Positions 27,724 through 36,857 of a stretch of DNA of 64,000 bases are shown piece by piece (position 1 is the first letter of the stretch; each line of letters opens with the position of its first letter). The notes beneath the pieces are model-generated. The model was not told the DNA's origin, ran no database searches, and saw only the letters and a list, made by a program, of their open reading frames with translations. The position numbers and the translations under genes were made by a program. The stretch is from Vibrio pomeroyi (GTDB lineage Bacteria; Pseudomonadota; Gammaproteobacteria; Enterobacterales; Vibrionaceae): assembly GCA_041879425.1 (NCBI GenBank), contig CP090854.1, positions 3,348,001-3,412,000 on the forward strand, written 5' to 3'.

Positions 27724-29109
27724 ATGACCCTACAATATCGAATTGAGAAAGACAGCATGGGGGAAGTGAAAGTCCCTGCTGATGCGCTATACCAAGCACA
27801 AACTCAACGTGCTGCAGATAACTTTGCTTTTAGTTCACACAAGATGCCAACCAGCTTCATTCAAGCATTAGCATTCATTAAACAGGCCGCCGCAGACACC
27901 AACGCTCAGTTAGGCTTATTAGAAGGTGATATTGCCAACGCGATCGCCGAAGCGAGCCAAGAGATCATCGATGGTAAATACCTCGATCAATTCCCGATCG
28001 ATGTTTACCAAACTGGCTCTGGTACTAGCTCCAACATGAATGCCAACGAAGTGATTGCAACACTCGCTTCAAGAAGTTTGCAGGGTGACGTGAATCCGAA
28101 TGATCACGTCAATATGGGCCAAAGCAGCAACGATGTGGTACCAACCGCAATTCAAGTCAGTGTCGCTCTGATGGCTGAAAACAAACTGCTGCCTGCATTA
28201 ACTCACCTTTCAGAAGCACTTACCGTTAAACAGCAAGAGCTAGCTGAGGTAGTAAAAACAGGCCGTACTCATCTAATGGATGCGATGCCAATTACCTTTG
28301 CTCAAGAGCTTGGTGGCTGGAAGTTCCAGATTGAACACGCTAAGCAAGCTATTGAAAGCACCCTACCCGCTATCAAAGCACTCGCTCAAGGTGGTACAGC
28401 GGTCGGAACCGGGATCAATGCCGACCCACGCTTTGCCGATAAGTTTGCGAGTAACTTGTCGCAGTCGACAAAGATCAGCTTTAACTCAAGTGAAAACTTC
28501 TTTTTCAACCTCAGTAGCCAAGACGCGATCGTTGCATTCTCGGGTCAGCTCAAAACTGCAGCAGTTGCGATCATGAAGATCTCAAATGATCTTCGCTGGA
28601 TGAACTCAGGCCCATTAGCAGGCTTAGGTGAAATTGAATTGCAGGCGCTACAGCCAGGTTCTTCTATCATGCCGGGCAAAGTAAACCCTGTGATTCCAGA
28701 AGCCGCAGCAATGGCAGCAGCACAAGTGATTGGTAACGACACCACCATTACTGTCGCAGGCCAATCTGGTAATTTCCAACTAAATGTAATGCTGCCAGTG
28801 ATTGCTCATAACGTATTAGAGAGTATAGAGCTTTTAGCTAACAGCTCTGTCGCACTAGCAGATAAAGCGGTTGCGACCTTCACGGTGCGCCAAGACAATC
28901 TTGATTTAGCACTTTCAAAGAACCCAATTCTAGTGACGGCACTCAACCCTGTAATTGGTTACTTGAAAGCTGCGGATATTGCCAAGAAAGCCTACAAAGA
29001 GGGTTTGCCAATCCTTGATGTTGCAGAAAGAGAAACCGATCTCAGCCGAGAAGAACTCAGCAAGCTGCTTGATCCAACCGCGCTCACTCAAGGTGGCATT
29101 GCAGGTTAA
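27724..29109 (+). CDS. fumC: Fumarate hydratase class II
   Basis: Iron-independent fumarase: fumarate + water to L-malate, TCA cycle, cytosolic homotetramer. 461 aa. Active-site regions are GSGTSSNMNANEV, GRTHLMDAMPI and the loop GSSIMPGKVNP with Ser313/Ser314. Placement behind a Fur box is logical: it replaces Fe-S fumarases when iron is scarce. AAGGA lies before the ATG. Confidence 0.97.
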   Translation: MTLQYRIEKDSMGEVKVPADALYQAQTQRAADNFAFSSHKMPTSFIQALAFIKQAAADTNAQLGLLEGDIANAIAEASQEIIDGKYLDQFPIDVYQTGSGTSSNMNANEVIATLASRSLQGDVNPNDHVNMGQSSNDVVPTAIQVSVALMAENKLLPALTHLSEALTVKQQELAEVVKTGRTHLMDAMPITFAQELGGWKFQIEHAKQAIESTLPAIKALAQGGTAVGTGINADPRFADKFASNLSQSTKISFNSSENFFFNLSSQDAIVAFSGQLKTAAVAIMKISNDLRWMNSGPLAGLGEIELQALQPGSSIMPGKVNPVIPEAAAMAAAQVIGNDTTITVAGQSGNFQLNVMLPVIAHNVLESIELLANSSVALADKAVATFTVRQDNLDLALSKNPILVTALNPVIGYLKAADIAKKAYKEGLPILDVAERETDLSREELSKLLDPTALTQGGIAG

Positions 29110-29140
29110 AATCAGTAACTCATAACAAGTCTATCGGATC

Positions 29141-29167
29141 AAAAAAGGCCTCATCTGAGGCCTTTTT
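29141..29167. terminator. Bidirectional terminator between fumC and the hybrid kinase
   Basis: 11-bp stem AAAAAGGCCTC and complement with a short loop, flanked by A-tract and T-tract; it serves both convergent genes. Confidence 0.93.
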
Positions 29168-29188
29168 AGTCTCTAATAGTTAATTGAA

Positions 29189-32100
29189 TTAACTCACACG
29201 ATTCAATACCGCTCTGAGTTTTAGTGGCTTCACTGGCTTAGCAATAAAGCTAAAGCTGTTGGCCTTTATCGCTGCCAACATGTCATCGGTTCTATCGGCA
29301 CTGATGATGACCCCCTCAAAAGAATCTCCAAGGCGCAATCGACACTGCTGTAAGACTTCAAGGCCTGTTCGACCATTGTCGAGACGATAATCCGAGAAAA
29401 TGACATCCGGCTGCCAGCCATCGTCGAGACACTTCAAGCTTTCGACCAGATCAACCGCCGTCTTAACCTCACAGCCCCAACGTCCAATCAAGTTTTCCAT
29501 ACCGACTAAAATTTCTCGTTCATTGTCGACACACAATATCTTGAGATGCTCGATGTCGCTGGTCACCACTGGTGTCGAAGCTTGCACGACTGGAGCAACT
29601 TTTTCTGCTCGAGCTAAGGTGATGGAAAAAACACTGCCTTGACCCGGCCATGAACGCATCGAAATTTGATGACCAAGCACATGAGCAATACCTTTGGAGA
29701 TGGCTAGCCCTAGCCCCAACCCTTGGTCAGCACGAACTTGGCTACCACGAGTGAACTCTTCGAAGATCTCTTGTTGCTTGTCTTCATCAATACCAGTTCC
29801 GTTATCCCACACATCGATTCGTACCTGACCGTTCACTCGCCTCGCACCAAGCACCACTTTCCCTTCAGGGTTATAACGAAAAGCATTGGTCAAAAAGTTC
29901 TGAATCACACGCCTCAATAACTTAGGGTCTGAGTGAATGAACAATGACGATGGGATCATCTGAAACTCAATTTTTTGTTGTCTCGCTAAGGCACTAAATT
30001 CCGCATTCAAGTTAGTTAGTACGTCATGCACGGCAATCGCGTGAATGTTGGTTTCCAATTTCCCAGATTCCAATCGAGAGATATCTAGCAAGTCACCAAT
30101 CAGATCTTCTGCAGCGCCTAGCGCACTCTCGATGTGAGACGAAAGCTGCTTCACCTCTTGCTCCTTTGCTACCTCTGAAAGTGACGAAGCAAACAAGCGC
30201 GCTGCATTGAGTGGCTGCATCAAGTCGTGACTCACAGCCGCCAAGAAACGACTCTTAGATTGCGATTCTTGGTCAGAGATTTGTGTCGCCTTGACCAAGC
30301 GATGGTTCAACTTTTCTAGCTCTTGAGTTCGTTCGTGTACTCTTGATTCCAAGGTTTCATTGGCATCTTTTAACGCTTGCTCTGCTTGTCTGAATACCGT
30401 GATGTCGGTAAAGCTCATTACGAAGCCGCCACTTGGCATCGGATTACCTTGCACCTCAATTACTCGGCCATCAGGACGAATACGTGAAGAGGTGTGTCGC
30501 GTGCCTTGTTCAAGGTGATAAACACGGCGGCGAACGTGATCTTCTGGGTCACCCGGACCACACAAACCTTGCTCGGCATTGTGGCGAATCACATCTGAAA
30601 TGGGTCGCCCAACCTGAATCAAACCCGCAGGGAATTCAAACAGTTCTAAGTAACGTTGGTTCCACGCCACCAGCCTCATTTGCTTATCGATCACTGCGAT
30701 GCCTTGACCAATGTGTTCAATCGCACCTTGTAGTAAACCACGGCTAAAATCATACAGTTCAGAGGCTTCATCAACGATGGTCGCGACCTCTTCAAGCTGC
30801 ATATTTCTGCCCTGCAGAGCAGAAGTAAGTACTAACTTAGCGGAAGAAGCACCGAATACACCCGCGAGTACGCGCTCTGCATGGCGAATCAAACTTGCGG
30901 GCGCTTGTTGATTGGGAAGCAGCGGCTGTCCGTGTTGTTGCCAATAGCTGTGTAAGGCGCTTTTCGCACGCTTTCGACCGACAAAACGCGATGCCAACAT
31001 CTCTAGTTCAGCGACCGTTACACGGTTCTGATACAGGCTGATATTTTCATTTTCAGGCAGTGGCGTACCAACGAATGCCGCTGATTGTAAGCGCTCACTT
31101 AGGCTTGGTCTGGTCGACATCGAAACCACGGCATAGCACAAGGTATTGAGCACAATACTCAGCACAATGCCCCAGTTAGAACTGCTGATATTCCAGCTAC
31201 TGAGCAGTTCTGGCGGCGTGATAATCCACAGCAAAAGGTTACTTTCGCTATCGCCTGCCAACATGCTGGTTTGACTCATCAGAGTAATCAGCCAAATCAC
31301 CGAACCGACCATTAAGCCGACATACACACCCTTTCGGTTACCCGGACGCCAGTACAAACCGCCAATCAGTGCCGGAGCGAATTGAGCAATCGCCGCAAAT
31401 GAAAGGAAGCCAATTGCCGATAGGGAATGAATGGTATCGAGCGCCTGATAGAACACCCAAGCGCCAAGCAGAAGCAACAGGATCAACCCGCGACGAATAA
31501 CGAGTAACAGACCCGAAAAATGACGATGGGTTCTTTGAGTTAAGCGCATACGACGCAGAAGCAAAGGCATCACTAAATCGTTCGAAACCATGATTGCTAA
31601 CGCGATGGTCGAGACAATCACCATGCCACTCGCAGCAGAAGTACCACCTAAGAAAGCGAGCAAGGCAATATGATTAGCACCCTCTGCCATTGGCACGCTG
31701 ATCACGTAAGTATCGGCTGGCATGTCGGTCAATAATCCCTGACCTGCCCACGCTATTGGCAGTACGAACAAACCCATCAAAATAAGATAAAGCGGAAATA
31801 ACCAACGTGCTGTATGCAGATCTTGAGGGCGTTCGTTTTCAACTACCATGGTATGGAATTGGCGTGGCAAACAGACAATCGCCAACATGGTTAAAACGGT
31901 ATGAATAATTAAGGTCGGAATATTCGGTGATTCGTAGGTGGAAGCCGCCACTTCCAGCAGGTCTATTTTATCGCTGCTCATCGCTAAATACATGATAAAC
32001 AGACCAACAATCAAGAATGCCGCCAGCTTAACGATAGACTCAAACGCCACCGCCATCATCATGCCACGGTGATGTTCCGTATTGTCGATGTGCCTGGTAC

Positions 32101-32620
32101 CAAACAACATGGTGAAGATGGCCAGTGCGCCAACCACAAACCAAGAGACGTGATAATCCTGATAGCCAAAATCTTGCGCCAGGCTCGGAGCAACAATATC
32201 GAGCCCCATTGTGATACCACGCAATTGCAGCGCGATATAAGGAAGAATGCCGACTACAGCAATCACGGTGACAGCCACCGCCAAGCCTTGGGATTTTCCG
32301 TAGCGAGCCGCGATAAAGTCGGCAATAGAGGTAATGTGTTCACGCTTCGCTATCAGAATCAGTCGCGCTAAGATCCGCCACCCAAGAGTGAATACCAGAA
32401 TCGGTGCGAGATAGATGGGTAAGAAAGACCAAGGGTTATTGCTCGCCTGACCCACCGTTCCATAGAAGGTCCACGAAGTACAATACACCGCAATCGAAAG
32501 GCTATAGATCCACGGTCGCCAACGCGATAGCCAACGAACCTGCCTGTCTCCATACCAAGCGATCAGAAATAACACGCCCAAGTAGGCTAAAGAGACTGGA
32601 ATTACTACCCATCCTTGCAT
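29189..32620 (-). CDS. Symporter-hybrid sensor histidine kinase, CrbS-like
   Basis: 1143-aa inner-membrane sensor. The first ~520 residues are an SSS-type symporter module with about 13 membrane segments (CTSWTFYGTVGQAS, HFTS-like CLPRQFHTMVVEN). A linker, a PAS domain (about 630-760, EHIGQGIAVIDKQ) and a coiled coil follow. The kinase has AVSHDLMQPLNAARL with His798 and ATP-binding blocks NAFRYNPEG, DNGTGIDED and GLGLGLAIS. A C-terminal receiver has Asp1077 (IFSDYRL). It is expected to feed the CrbR-like regulator. ATG 32620 follows AAAGGG; the upstream ATG at 32674 lies inside a terminator. Confidence 0.9.
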   Translation of the reverse strand: MQGWVVIPVSLAYLGVLFLIAWYGDRQVRWLSRWRPWIYSLSIAVYCTSWTFYGTVGQASNNPWSFLPIYLAPILVFTLGWRILARLILIAKREHITSIADFIAARYGKSQGLAVAVTVIAVVGILPYIALQLRGITMGLDIVAPSLAQDFGYQDYHVSWFVVGALAIFTMLFGTRHIDNTEHHRGMMMAVAFESIVKLAAFLIVGLFIMYLAMSSDKIDLLEVAASTYESPNIPTLIIHTVLTMLAIVCLPRQFHTMVVENERPQDLHTARWLFPLYLILMGLFVLPIAWAGQGLLTDMPADTYVISVPMAEGANHIALLAFLGGTSAASGMVIVSTIALAIMVSNDLVMPLLLRRMRLTQRTHRHFSGLLLVIRRGLILLLLLGAWVFYQALDTIHSLSAIGFLSFAAIAQFAPALIGGLYWRPGNRKGVYVGLMVGSVIWLITLMSQTSMLAGDSESNLLLWIITPPELLSSWNISSSNWGIVLSIVLNTLCYAVVSMSTRPSLSERLQSAAFVGTPLPENENISLYQNRVTVAELEMLASRFVGRKRAKSALHSYWQQHGQPLLPNQQAPASLIRHAERVLAGVFGASSAKLVLTSALQGRNMQLEEVATIVDEASELYDFSRGLLQGAIEHIGQGIAVIDKQMRLVAWNQRYLELFEFPAGLIQVGRPISDVIRHNAEQGLCGPGDPEDHVRRRVYHLEQGTRHTSSRIRPDGRVIEVQGNPMPSGGFVMSFTDITVFRQAEQALKDANETLESRVHERTQELEKLNHRLVKATQISDQESQSKSRFLAAVSHDLMQPLNAARLFASSLSEVAKEQEVKQLSSHIESALGAAEDLIGDLLDISRLESGKLETNIHAIAVHDVLTNLNAEFSALARQQKIEFQMIPSSLFIHSDPKLLRRVIQNFLTNAFRYNPEGKVVLGARRVNGQVRIDVWDNGTGIDEDKQQEIFEEFTRGSQVRADQGLGLGLAISKGIAHVLGHQISMRSWPGQGSVFSITLARAEKVAPVVQASTPVVTSDIEHLKILCVDNEREILVGMENLIGRWGCEVKTAVDLVESLKCLDDGWQPDVIFSDYRLDNGRTGLEVLQQCRLRLGDSFEGVIISADRTDDMLAAIKANSFSFIAKPVKPLKLRAVLNRVS

Positions 32621-32642
32621 TGAAAACCCTTTCTTCATCCAT

Positions 32643-32671
32643 AAAAAAACCTCTCCATAAGGGAGAGGTTT
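32643..32671 (-). terminator. Terminator of the hcaT-like gene
   Basis: 10-bp stem AAACCTCTCC/GGAGAGGTTT; on the minus strand seven T follow. It isolates the hybrid-kinase gene from upstream transcription. Confidence 0.9.
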
Positions 32672-32751
32672 CATTTAACTAAGGATGTGGGATTAACTCA
32701 ATCGCATCGCTTAAATTCTGTGCTTTAGACTCTAATAATCACGATTGGTTA

Positions 32752-33933
32752 TCAGCTATGAACTTCTGACTCTGGTTGATTCACTTCAACCACAGAGCTT
32801 CTTTCATCCAGTTTAATGAACAGTGCCAGTCCACCCATCGCAGCCATCGCCCAGAAGATATTGGCACCCCATAGCTCATAGCCCCAACCACTTAGTGTTG
32901 TCATTAGAGCAATGAATGCGCCCAGCGGGATTGCGTTGTACAGAGCTTGTAACGCCACCATCTTGTTTTGTTCTTCAGATTGAATGTATTGAATCGCAGC
33001 GATATGTGCCATCGCAAAGGTCACACCGTGCAGTAGTTGCACCAAAATCAGAGCAGCAATGGCCGTGGTTGATGCTGTGATACCCCAACGAGCCATCACA
33101 CCTAAGGCCGCCACAACAAACAAAGTACGCAACGTTAACCCAGAGAACAATCGCTTACTCAAAGCAAACACCGCCACTTCGGCAACCACGCCCAAGCTCC
33201 ATAGGTAACCAATAATGGCTTCAGAGTGCCCCGCTTCTTTCCAGTAAATCGCACTAAAGCTGTAATAAGCGGCATGGCTACCTTGCAGCAGTGCCATCAA
33301 AGCCAAGAACTTCACAACAGAAGACTCTCGCAGCAGTTCACCCAGCTTAGGACGGACGGCTTGCTGCTGAGAGTGTGTCACTGGCATCACGTTCGGATTT
33401 CTCATCGCCAGCACTAATGACACCAACACACCAGCAAACGCCGTGTACAAGATCATGTCCGTGCCAAATTGCGCGACCAAGTAACCCACCACAGTCGAAC
33501 CTGCGATAAAGGCAATCGACCCCCACAAACGAGTGCGTCCGTAGTCGAGCATATTAAGACGGCTGTAGTGGTTAGCCATCGCATCCGAAAGCGGAATGAT
33601 CGGCCCATAACAGAGGTTAAACAGCACCGTTGCCAACAGCATTAATATAAAGCTACCGCCAGTGAAGAAGTGGAAGCCAACAAACAGCAGTGCCGCAAAA
33701 CTCAACCAACGCAGAGCCGGCATTAAGTGTTCAACTTTATGGATACGAGGCGTAATAACGAGGTTTGCCACACAACGCGTCGCAAAGCCGATACCAATCA
33801 ATACACCAATGTCACCTGCAGAAACGCCTTGGTCTTCAAACCACAGTGCCCAAAATGGCAAATAAACACCATAGGCAAAAAAGAAACCAAGAAAGTACTG
33901 GGAGATCCAGCCATAGGGAGAAGGACTAAACAT
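32752..33933 (-). CDS. MFS transporter, HcaT (3-phenylpropionate permease)-like
   Basis: 393-aa major-facilitator protein, 12 membrane segments. It resembles E. coli HcaT throughout: FFFAYGVYLPFWALW, LDYGRTRLWGSIAF, LLQGSHAAYYSFSAIYW and GYLWSLGVVAEV. The substrate in Vibrio is unknown. ATG 33933 gives the family N-terminus; the frame stays open upstream to 34086 but that overlaps the divergent promoter. It ends in an acidic tail. Divergent from the DUF294 gene. Confidence 0.85.
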   Translation of the reverse strand: MFSPSPYGWISQYFLGFFFAYGVYLPFWALWFEDQGVSAGDIGVLIGIGFATRCVANLVITPRIHKVEHLMPALRWLSFAALLFVGFHFFTGGSFILMLLATVLFNLCYGPIIPLSDAMANHYSRLNMLDYGRTRLWGSIAFIAGSTVVGYLVAQFGTDMILYTAFAGVLVSLVLAMRNPNVMPVTHSQQQAVRPKLGELLRESSVVKFLALMALLQGSHAAYYSFSAIYWKEAGHSEAIIGYLWSLGVVAEVAVFALSKRLFSGLTLRTLFVVAALGVMARWGITASTTAIAALILVQLLHGVTFAMAHIAAIQYIQSEEQNKMVALQALYNAIPLGAFIALMTTLSGWGYELWGANIFWAMAAMGGLALFIKLDERSSVVEVNQPESEVHS

Positions 33934-34168
33934 AGGCGACCTATAAAATGTGCAAAAAGAAGCAGCACCAATTATGCCTACGTCGCATAGGATGAAAAAG
34001 GGAATTATTGAAGAGATAGCATTCCTGTATTCAATGAATATCGACATCCCATTTAGTTCAAATATCCAGCGTTCACCAGCACTCACGATCGCATTTAGAC
34101 TAAAGTCGTCTGGAGCTTCGCTGGTAATTTGTCAGACTGAAAAGAGACTCCTAACTCTTTCGATGCTT

Positions 34169-35995
34169 ATGCCTGATAAATTTAATATGCAGCACCCGCC
34201 CTTCGATAGCCTGTCCGACGCGGAACAATTAACGCTGCGTTCCTCATTAGATGTGGTTTATTACCGAGCGCACGAGGTGATATTGGAGGCCGACCGCCCA
34301 AGTCGCCATCTGCATATTCTGATTAAAGGGGCCGTCGAAGAGCGTGCCAGCAGCGATGGTGAGATCTACGCGCACTATGCCAATGACGATATTTTCGATG
34401 TGCGCAGCCAGTTTGAGCCTCACACCAAGCACCAATATATCGCGCTAGAAGATACCTTAAGTTATCTATTACCAACAGATATCTTCCTTGAGCTTTACCA
34501 CGCCAATGGCCAGTTCGCGGCTTACTTTGATAGTAACCTCTCTACCCGCAAAGCACTGATTGAAGCGGCTCAGCAACAACAGAATCTTGCCGAGTTCATA
34601 CTGACCAAAGTCGACGACTCGATTTATCACCCACCACTGATACTCAAACCCGAACAACCCATTAATCAAGTCACTCAAACCCTGAAAGAACAAGGGCTTG
34701 ACTCGGCTCTGGTTCATTTAGATCATGATGTTCCAAAAGCTTTTGGATCATCATGTATCTTCCCGTATGGAATCGTCACACGAACCAATTTATTGCACGC
34801 GGTGATGCTCGATAATCGCCCACTCGATACTGCGGTTGGCGAGATAGCAACCTTCCCTGTTCTGCATGTTAATCAAGGCGATTTCTTATTTAATGCCATG
34901 ATAACCATGACCCGAAATCGTGTAAAAAGGCTGATGGTTTGTGATGGTCAAAACGCAGTGGGCATGGTGGATATGACGCAAATACTCAGTGCGTTCTCTA
35001 CTCACTCGCACGTGCTTACTTTGCGAATTGCGCGAGCCACCAGCATTGAAGAACTGGCCATGGCTTCCAACAAGCAGCGTCAATTGGTCGAAAGCCTACT
35101 CAGTAATGGCATTCGTACACGCTTTATCATGGAGCTAATTTCAGCCGTAAATGAACAGATCATAGAGAAAGCGTTTGAGTTGGTTATCCCACCAGCGCTG
35201 CACAATCATTGCTGTCTCATCGTGCTAGGTTCTGAGGGGCGTGGAGAGCAAATCCTCAAAACCGATCAAGATAACGCGTTAATAATTCAAGATGGTTTGG
35301 AGTGGCATCAATGCCAAAGTGCCATGAACGACCTCACCCACACACTGCAGCAATTGGGTTATCCGTTATGCCCGGGCAACGTGATGGTCAACAACCCGAA
35401 ATGGGTGCATTCAGAGCAAGAATGGAAACAAACCCTCACCAGTTGGGTAAGAAAAGCAACGCCAGAGACAGTGATGGATATCGCCATCATGGCGGATGCA
35501 CAAGCCGTTGCAGGCAACAGGGAACTATTAAAACCGGTCAAGCAGCACTTGAGTGATTTGATGCTCGGACAAGAATTGATTCTGACCGAGTTCTGCCGCC
35601 CAGCCCTTAACTTCTCGGTTCCCTTGACCCTTTTCGGTAACGTGAAACAGTCCAAGTCAGGACTCGACATCAAACAAGGCGGTATTTTCCCAATTGTTCA
35701 CGGTGTGAGAGCACTGAGCCTTGAACATGGTGTCACGGTCAATAACACCTTTGAACGTATTGAGCATCTCGTGAGTAAGAAAGTGCTAGAGCAAAGCACC
35801 GCGGATAACCTCAATGAAGCGCTCAAGCAGTTCTTTAAGTGGCGCTTATCGCAACGCCTATCGCAACAGCACAGCAGTAATAAAATCGACGTCAAATTGA
35901 TGGAACGAGCAGACCGAGATCTGCTTCGTCATAGCCTGCACGTGGTTAAGAAATTCAAGCAATGGCTTGGCTATCACTATCAGATAAGGGACTAG
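34169..35995 (+). CDS. DUF294 nucleotidyltransferase with cNMP and CBS domains
   Basis: About 608 aa, cytosolic. Order of domains: cyclic-nucleotide-binding-like (about 15-130), a CBS pair (about 155-285, PYGIVTRTNLLHAV, VKRLMVCDGQNAVGMVDMTQ split by a loop), a GlnD-like nucleotidyltransferase with VLGSEGRGEQILKTDQDNA, and a C-terminal DUF294 helical domain. Target unknown. It overlaps the acetate locus and is followed by the exonuclease after 11 nt. The start is uncertain: ATG 34163, 34169 or 34187 are all in frame, and the frame is open further upstream. Confidence 0.82.
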   Translation: MPDKFNMQHPPFDSLSDAEQLTLRSSLDVVYYRAHEVILEADRPSRHLHILIKGAVEERASSDGEIYAHYANDDIFDVRSQFEPHTKHQYIALEDTLSYLLPTDIFLELYHANGQFAAYFDSNLSTRKALIEAAQQQQNLAEFILTKVDDSIYHPPLILKPEQPINQVTQTLKEQGLDSALVHLDHDVPKAFGSSCIFPYGIVTRTNLLHAVMLDNRPLDTAVGEIATFPVLHVNQGDFLFNAMITMTRNRVKRLMVCDGQNAVGMVDMTQILSAFSTHSHVLTLRIARATSIEELAMASNKQRQLVESLLSNGIRTRFIMELISAVNEQIIEKAFELVIPPALHNHCCLIVLGSEGRGEQILKTDQDNALIIQDGLEWHQCQSAMNDLTHTLQQLGYPLCPGNVMVNNPKWVHSEQEWKQTLTSWVRKATPETVMDIAIMADAQAVAGNRELLKPVKQHLSDLMLGQELILTEFCRPALNFSVPLTLFGNVKQSKSGLDIKQGGIFPIVHGVRALSLEHGVTVNNTFERIEHLVSKKVLEQSTADNLNEALKQFFKWRLSQRLSQQHSSNKIDVKLMERADRDLLRHSLHVVKKFKQWLGYHYQIRD

Positions 35996-36006
35996 GCGAT
36001 TGAACG

Positions 36007-36639
36007 ATGAATAGACTGGTTCGCTATTACTGGCATCACAAGCTCAAAGGCTCTTCATATCAGCCTCTATTTACTGCGCCTGTTCATCAAGAATATGTTT
36101 CACTCGATTGTGAAACCACCAGCCTCGATCCCAATCAAGCCGAACTGGTGACCATTGCCGCGACAAAGATCATCGGTAACCGAATCATCACCAGCCAACC
36201 TTTTGAAGTGCGGCTACGGGCGCCTCAATCACTCGATTGCAATTCGATAAAAATCCACCGTATTCGCCATCAAGATCTCAAGCACGGAATCGAAGAGAAA
36301 CAAGCCCTAATAGAACTACTGAGCTTCATTGGTAATCGTCCTTTAGTCGGCTATCACATCCGCTATGACAAGAAAATTCTCGACCGTGCCTGTTTAAAAC
36401 AGCTCGGATTTCCGTTGCCTAACCGATTAGTCGAAGTGAGCCAACTCTACCAAGACAAACTCGAAAGACAGCTGCCCAACGCCTACTTCGATCTCAGTAT
36501 GGATGCCATCTGTCGCCAGCTCGATTTGCCTATTCCAGTCAATAAACATGATGCATTACAAGACGCTATCTCCGCTGCGCTGATCTTTGTTCGCCTAAAG
36601 CACGGCGACTTGCCCCGATTCAACTCTTCTTACTCTTAA
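36007..36639 (+). CDS. DnaQ-like 3'-5' exonuclease
   Basis: 210-aa DEDDh exonuclease related to the DNA polymerase III epsilon chain. Motif I DCETTSLD, motif II in VGYHIRYDKKILD, and motif III HDALQDAISAA contain the catalytic acidic residues and His. It is not DnaQ itself. Genes for a DUF294 protein plus this exonuclease next to acs are a recurring arrangement in Vibrio and Pseudomonas relatives (established by memory, to be checked); the functional link is unknown. Confidence 0.85.
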   Translation: MNRLVRYYWHHKLKGSSYQPLFTAPVHQEYVSLDCETTSLDPNQAELVTIAATKIIGNRIITSQPFEVRLRAPQSLDCNSIKIHRIRHQDLKHGIEEKQALIELLSFIGNRPLVGYHIRYDKKILDRACLKQLGFPLPNRLVEVSQLYQDKLERQLPNAYFDLSMDAICRQLDLPIPVNKHDALQDAISAALIFVRLKHGDLPRFNSSYS

Positions 36640-36725
36640 TTCAACCACTGGCTTTCTACATAGAGAGCAACATCTCAAAAATGAACTTAACTCGCTATTT
36701 TTTAAGTGAAAAGCGGCGTCTCATC

Positions 36726-36732
36726 CTAAAGT
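36726..36732 (+). promoter_or_regulatory. CTAAAGT motif upstream of acs
   Basis: The heptamer is 126 nt before the acs start. The same heptamer stands 121 nt before the symporter operon (25014-25020) and 63 nt before the DUF294 start (34100-34106), all on the coding strand. A related CTAAAGC precedes the hybrid-kinase gene (minus strand, near 32722-32728). Candidate binding site for the CrbR-like regulator. Confidence 0.4.
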
Positions 36733-36857
36733 CTAATTGTGGAAATCGCCGTCCTAGCCGAGAGTGATAACACAAAGACGGTTCTGTAATAGACCTAGAA
36801 ACTGAACACAAAGGAAGTTGCCAGTTCATTAGGAATGTAGGCACAAGGAGAGATGCA

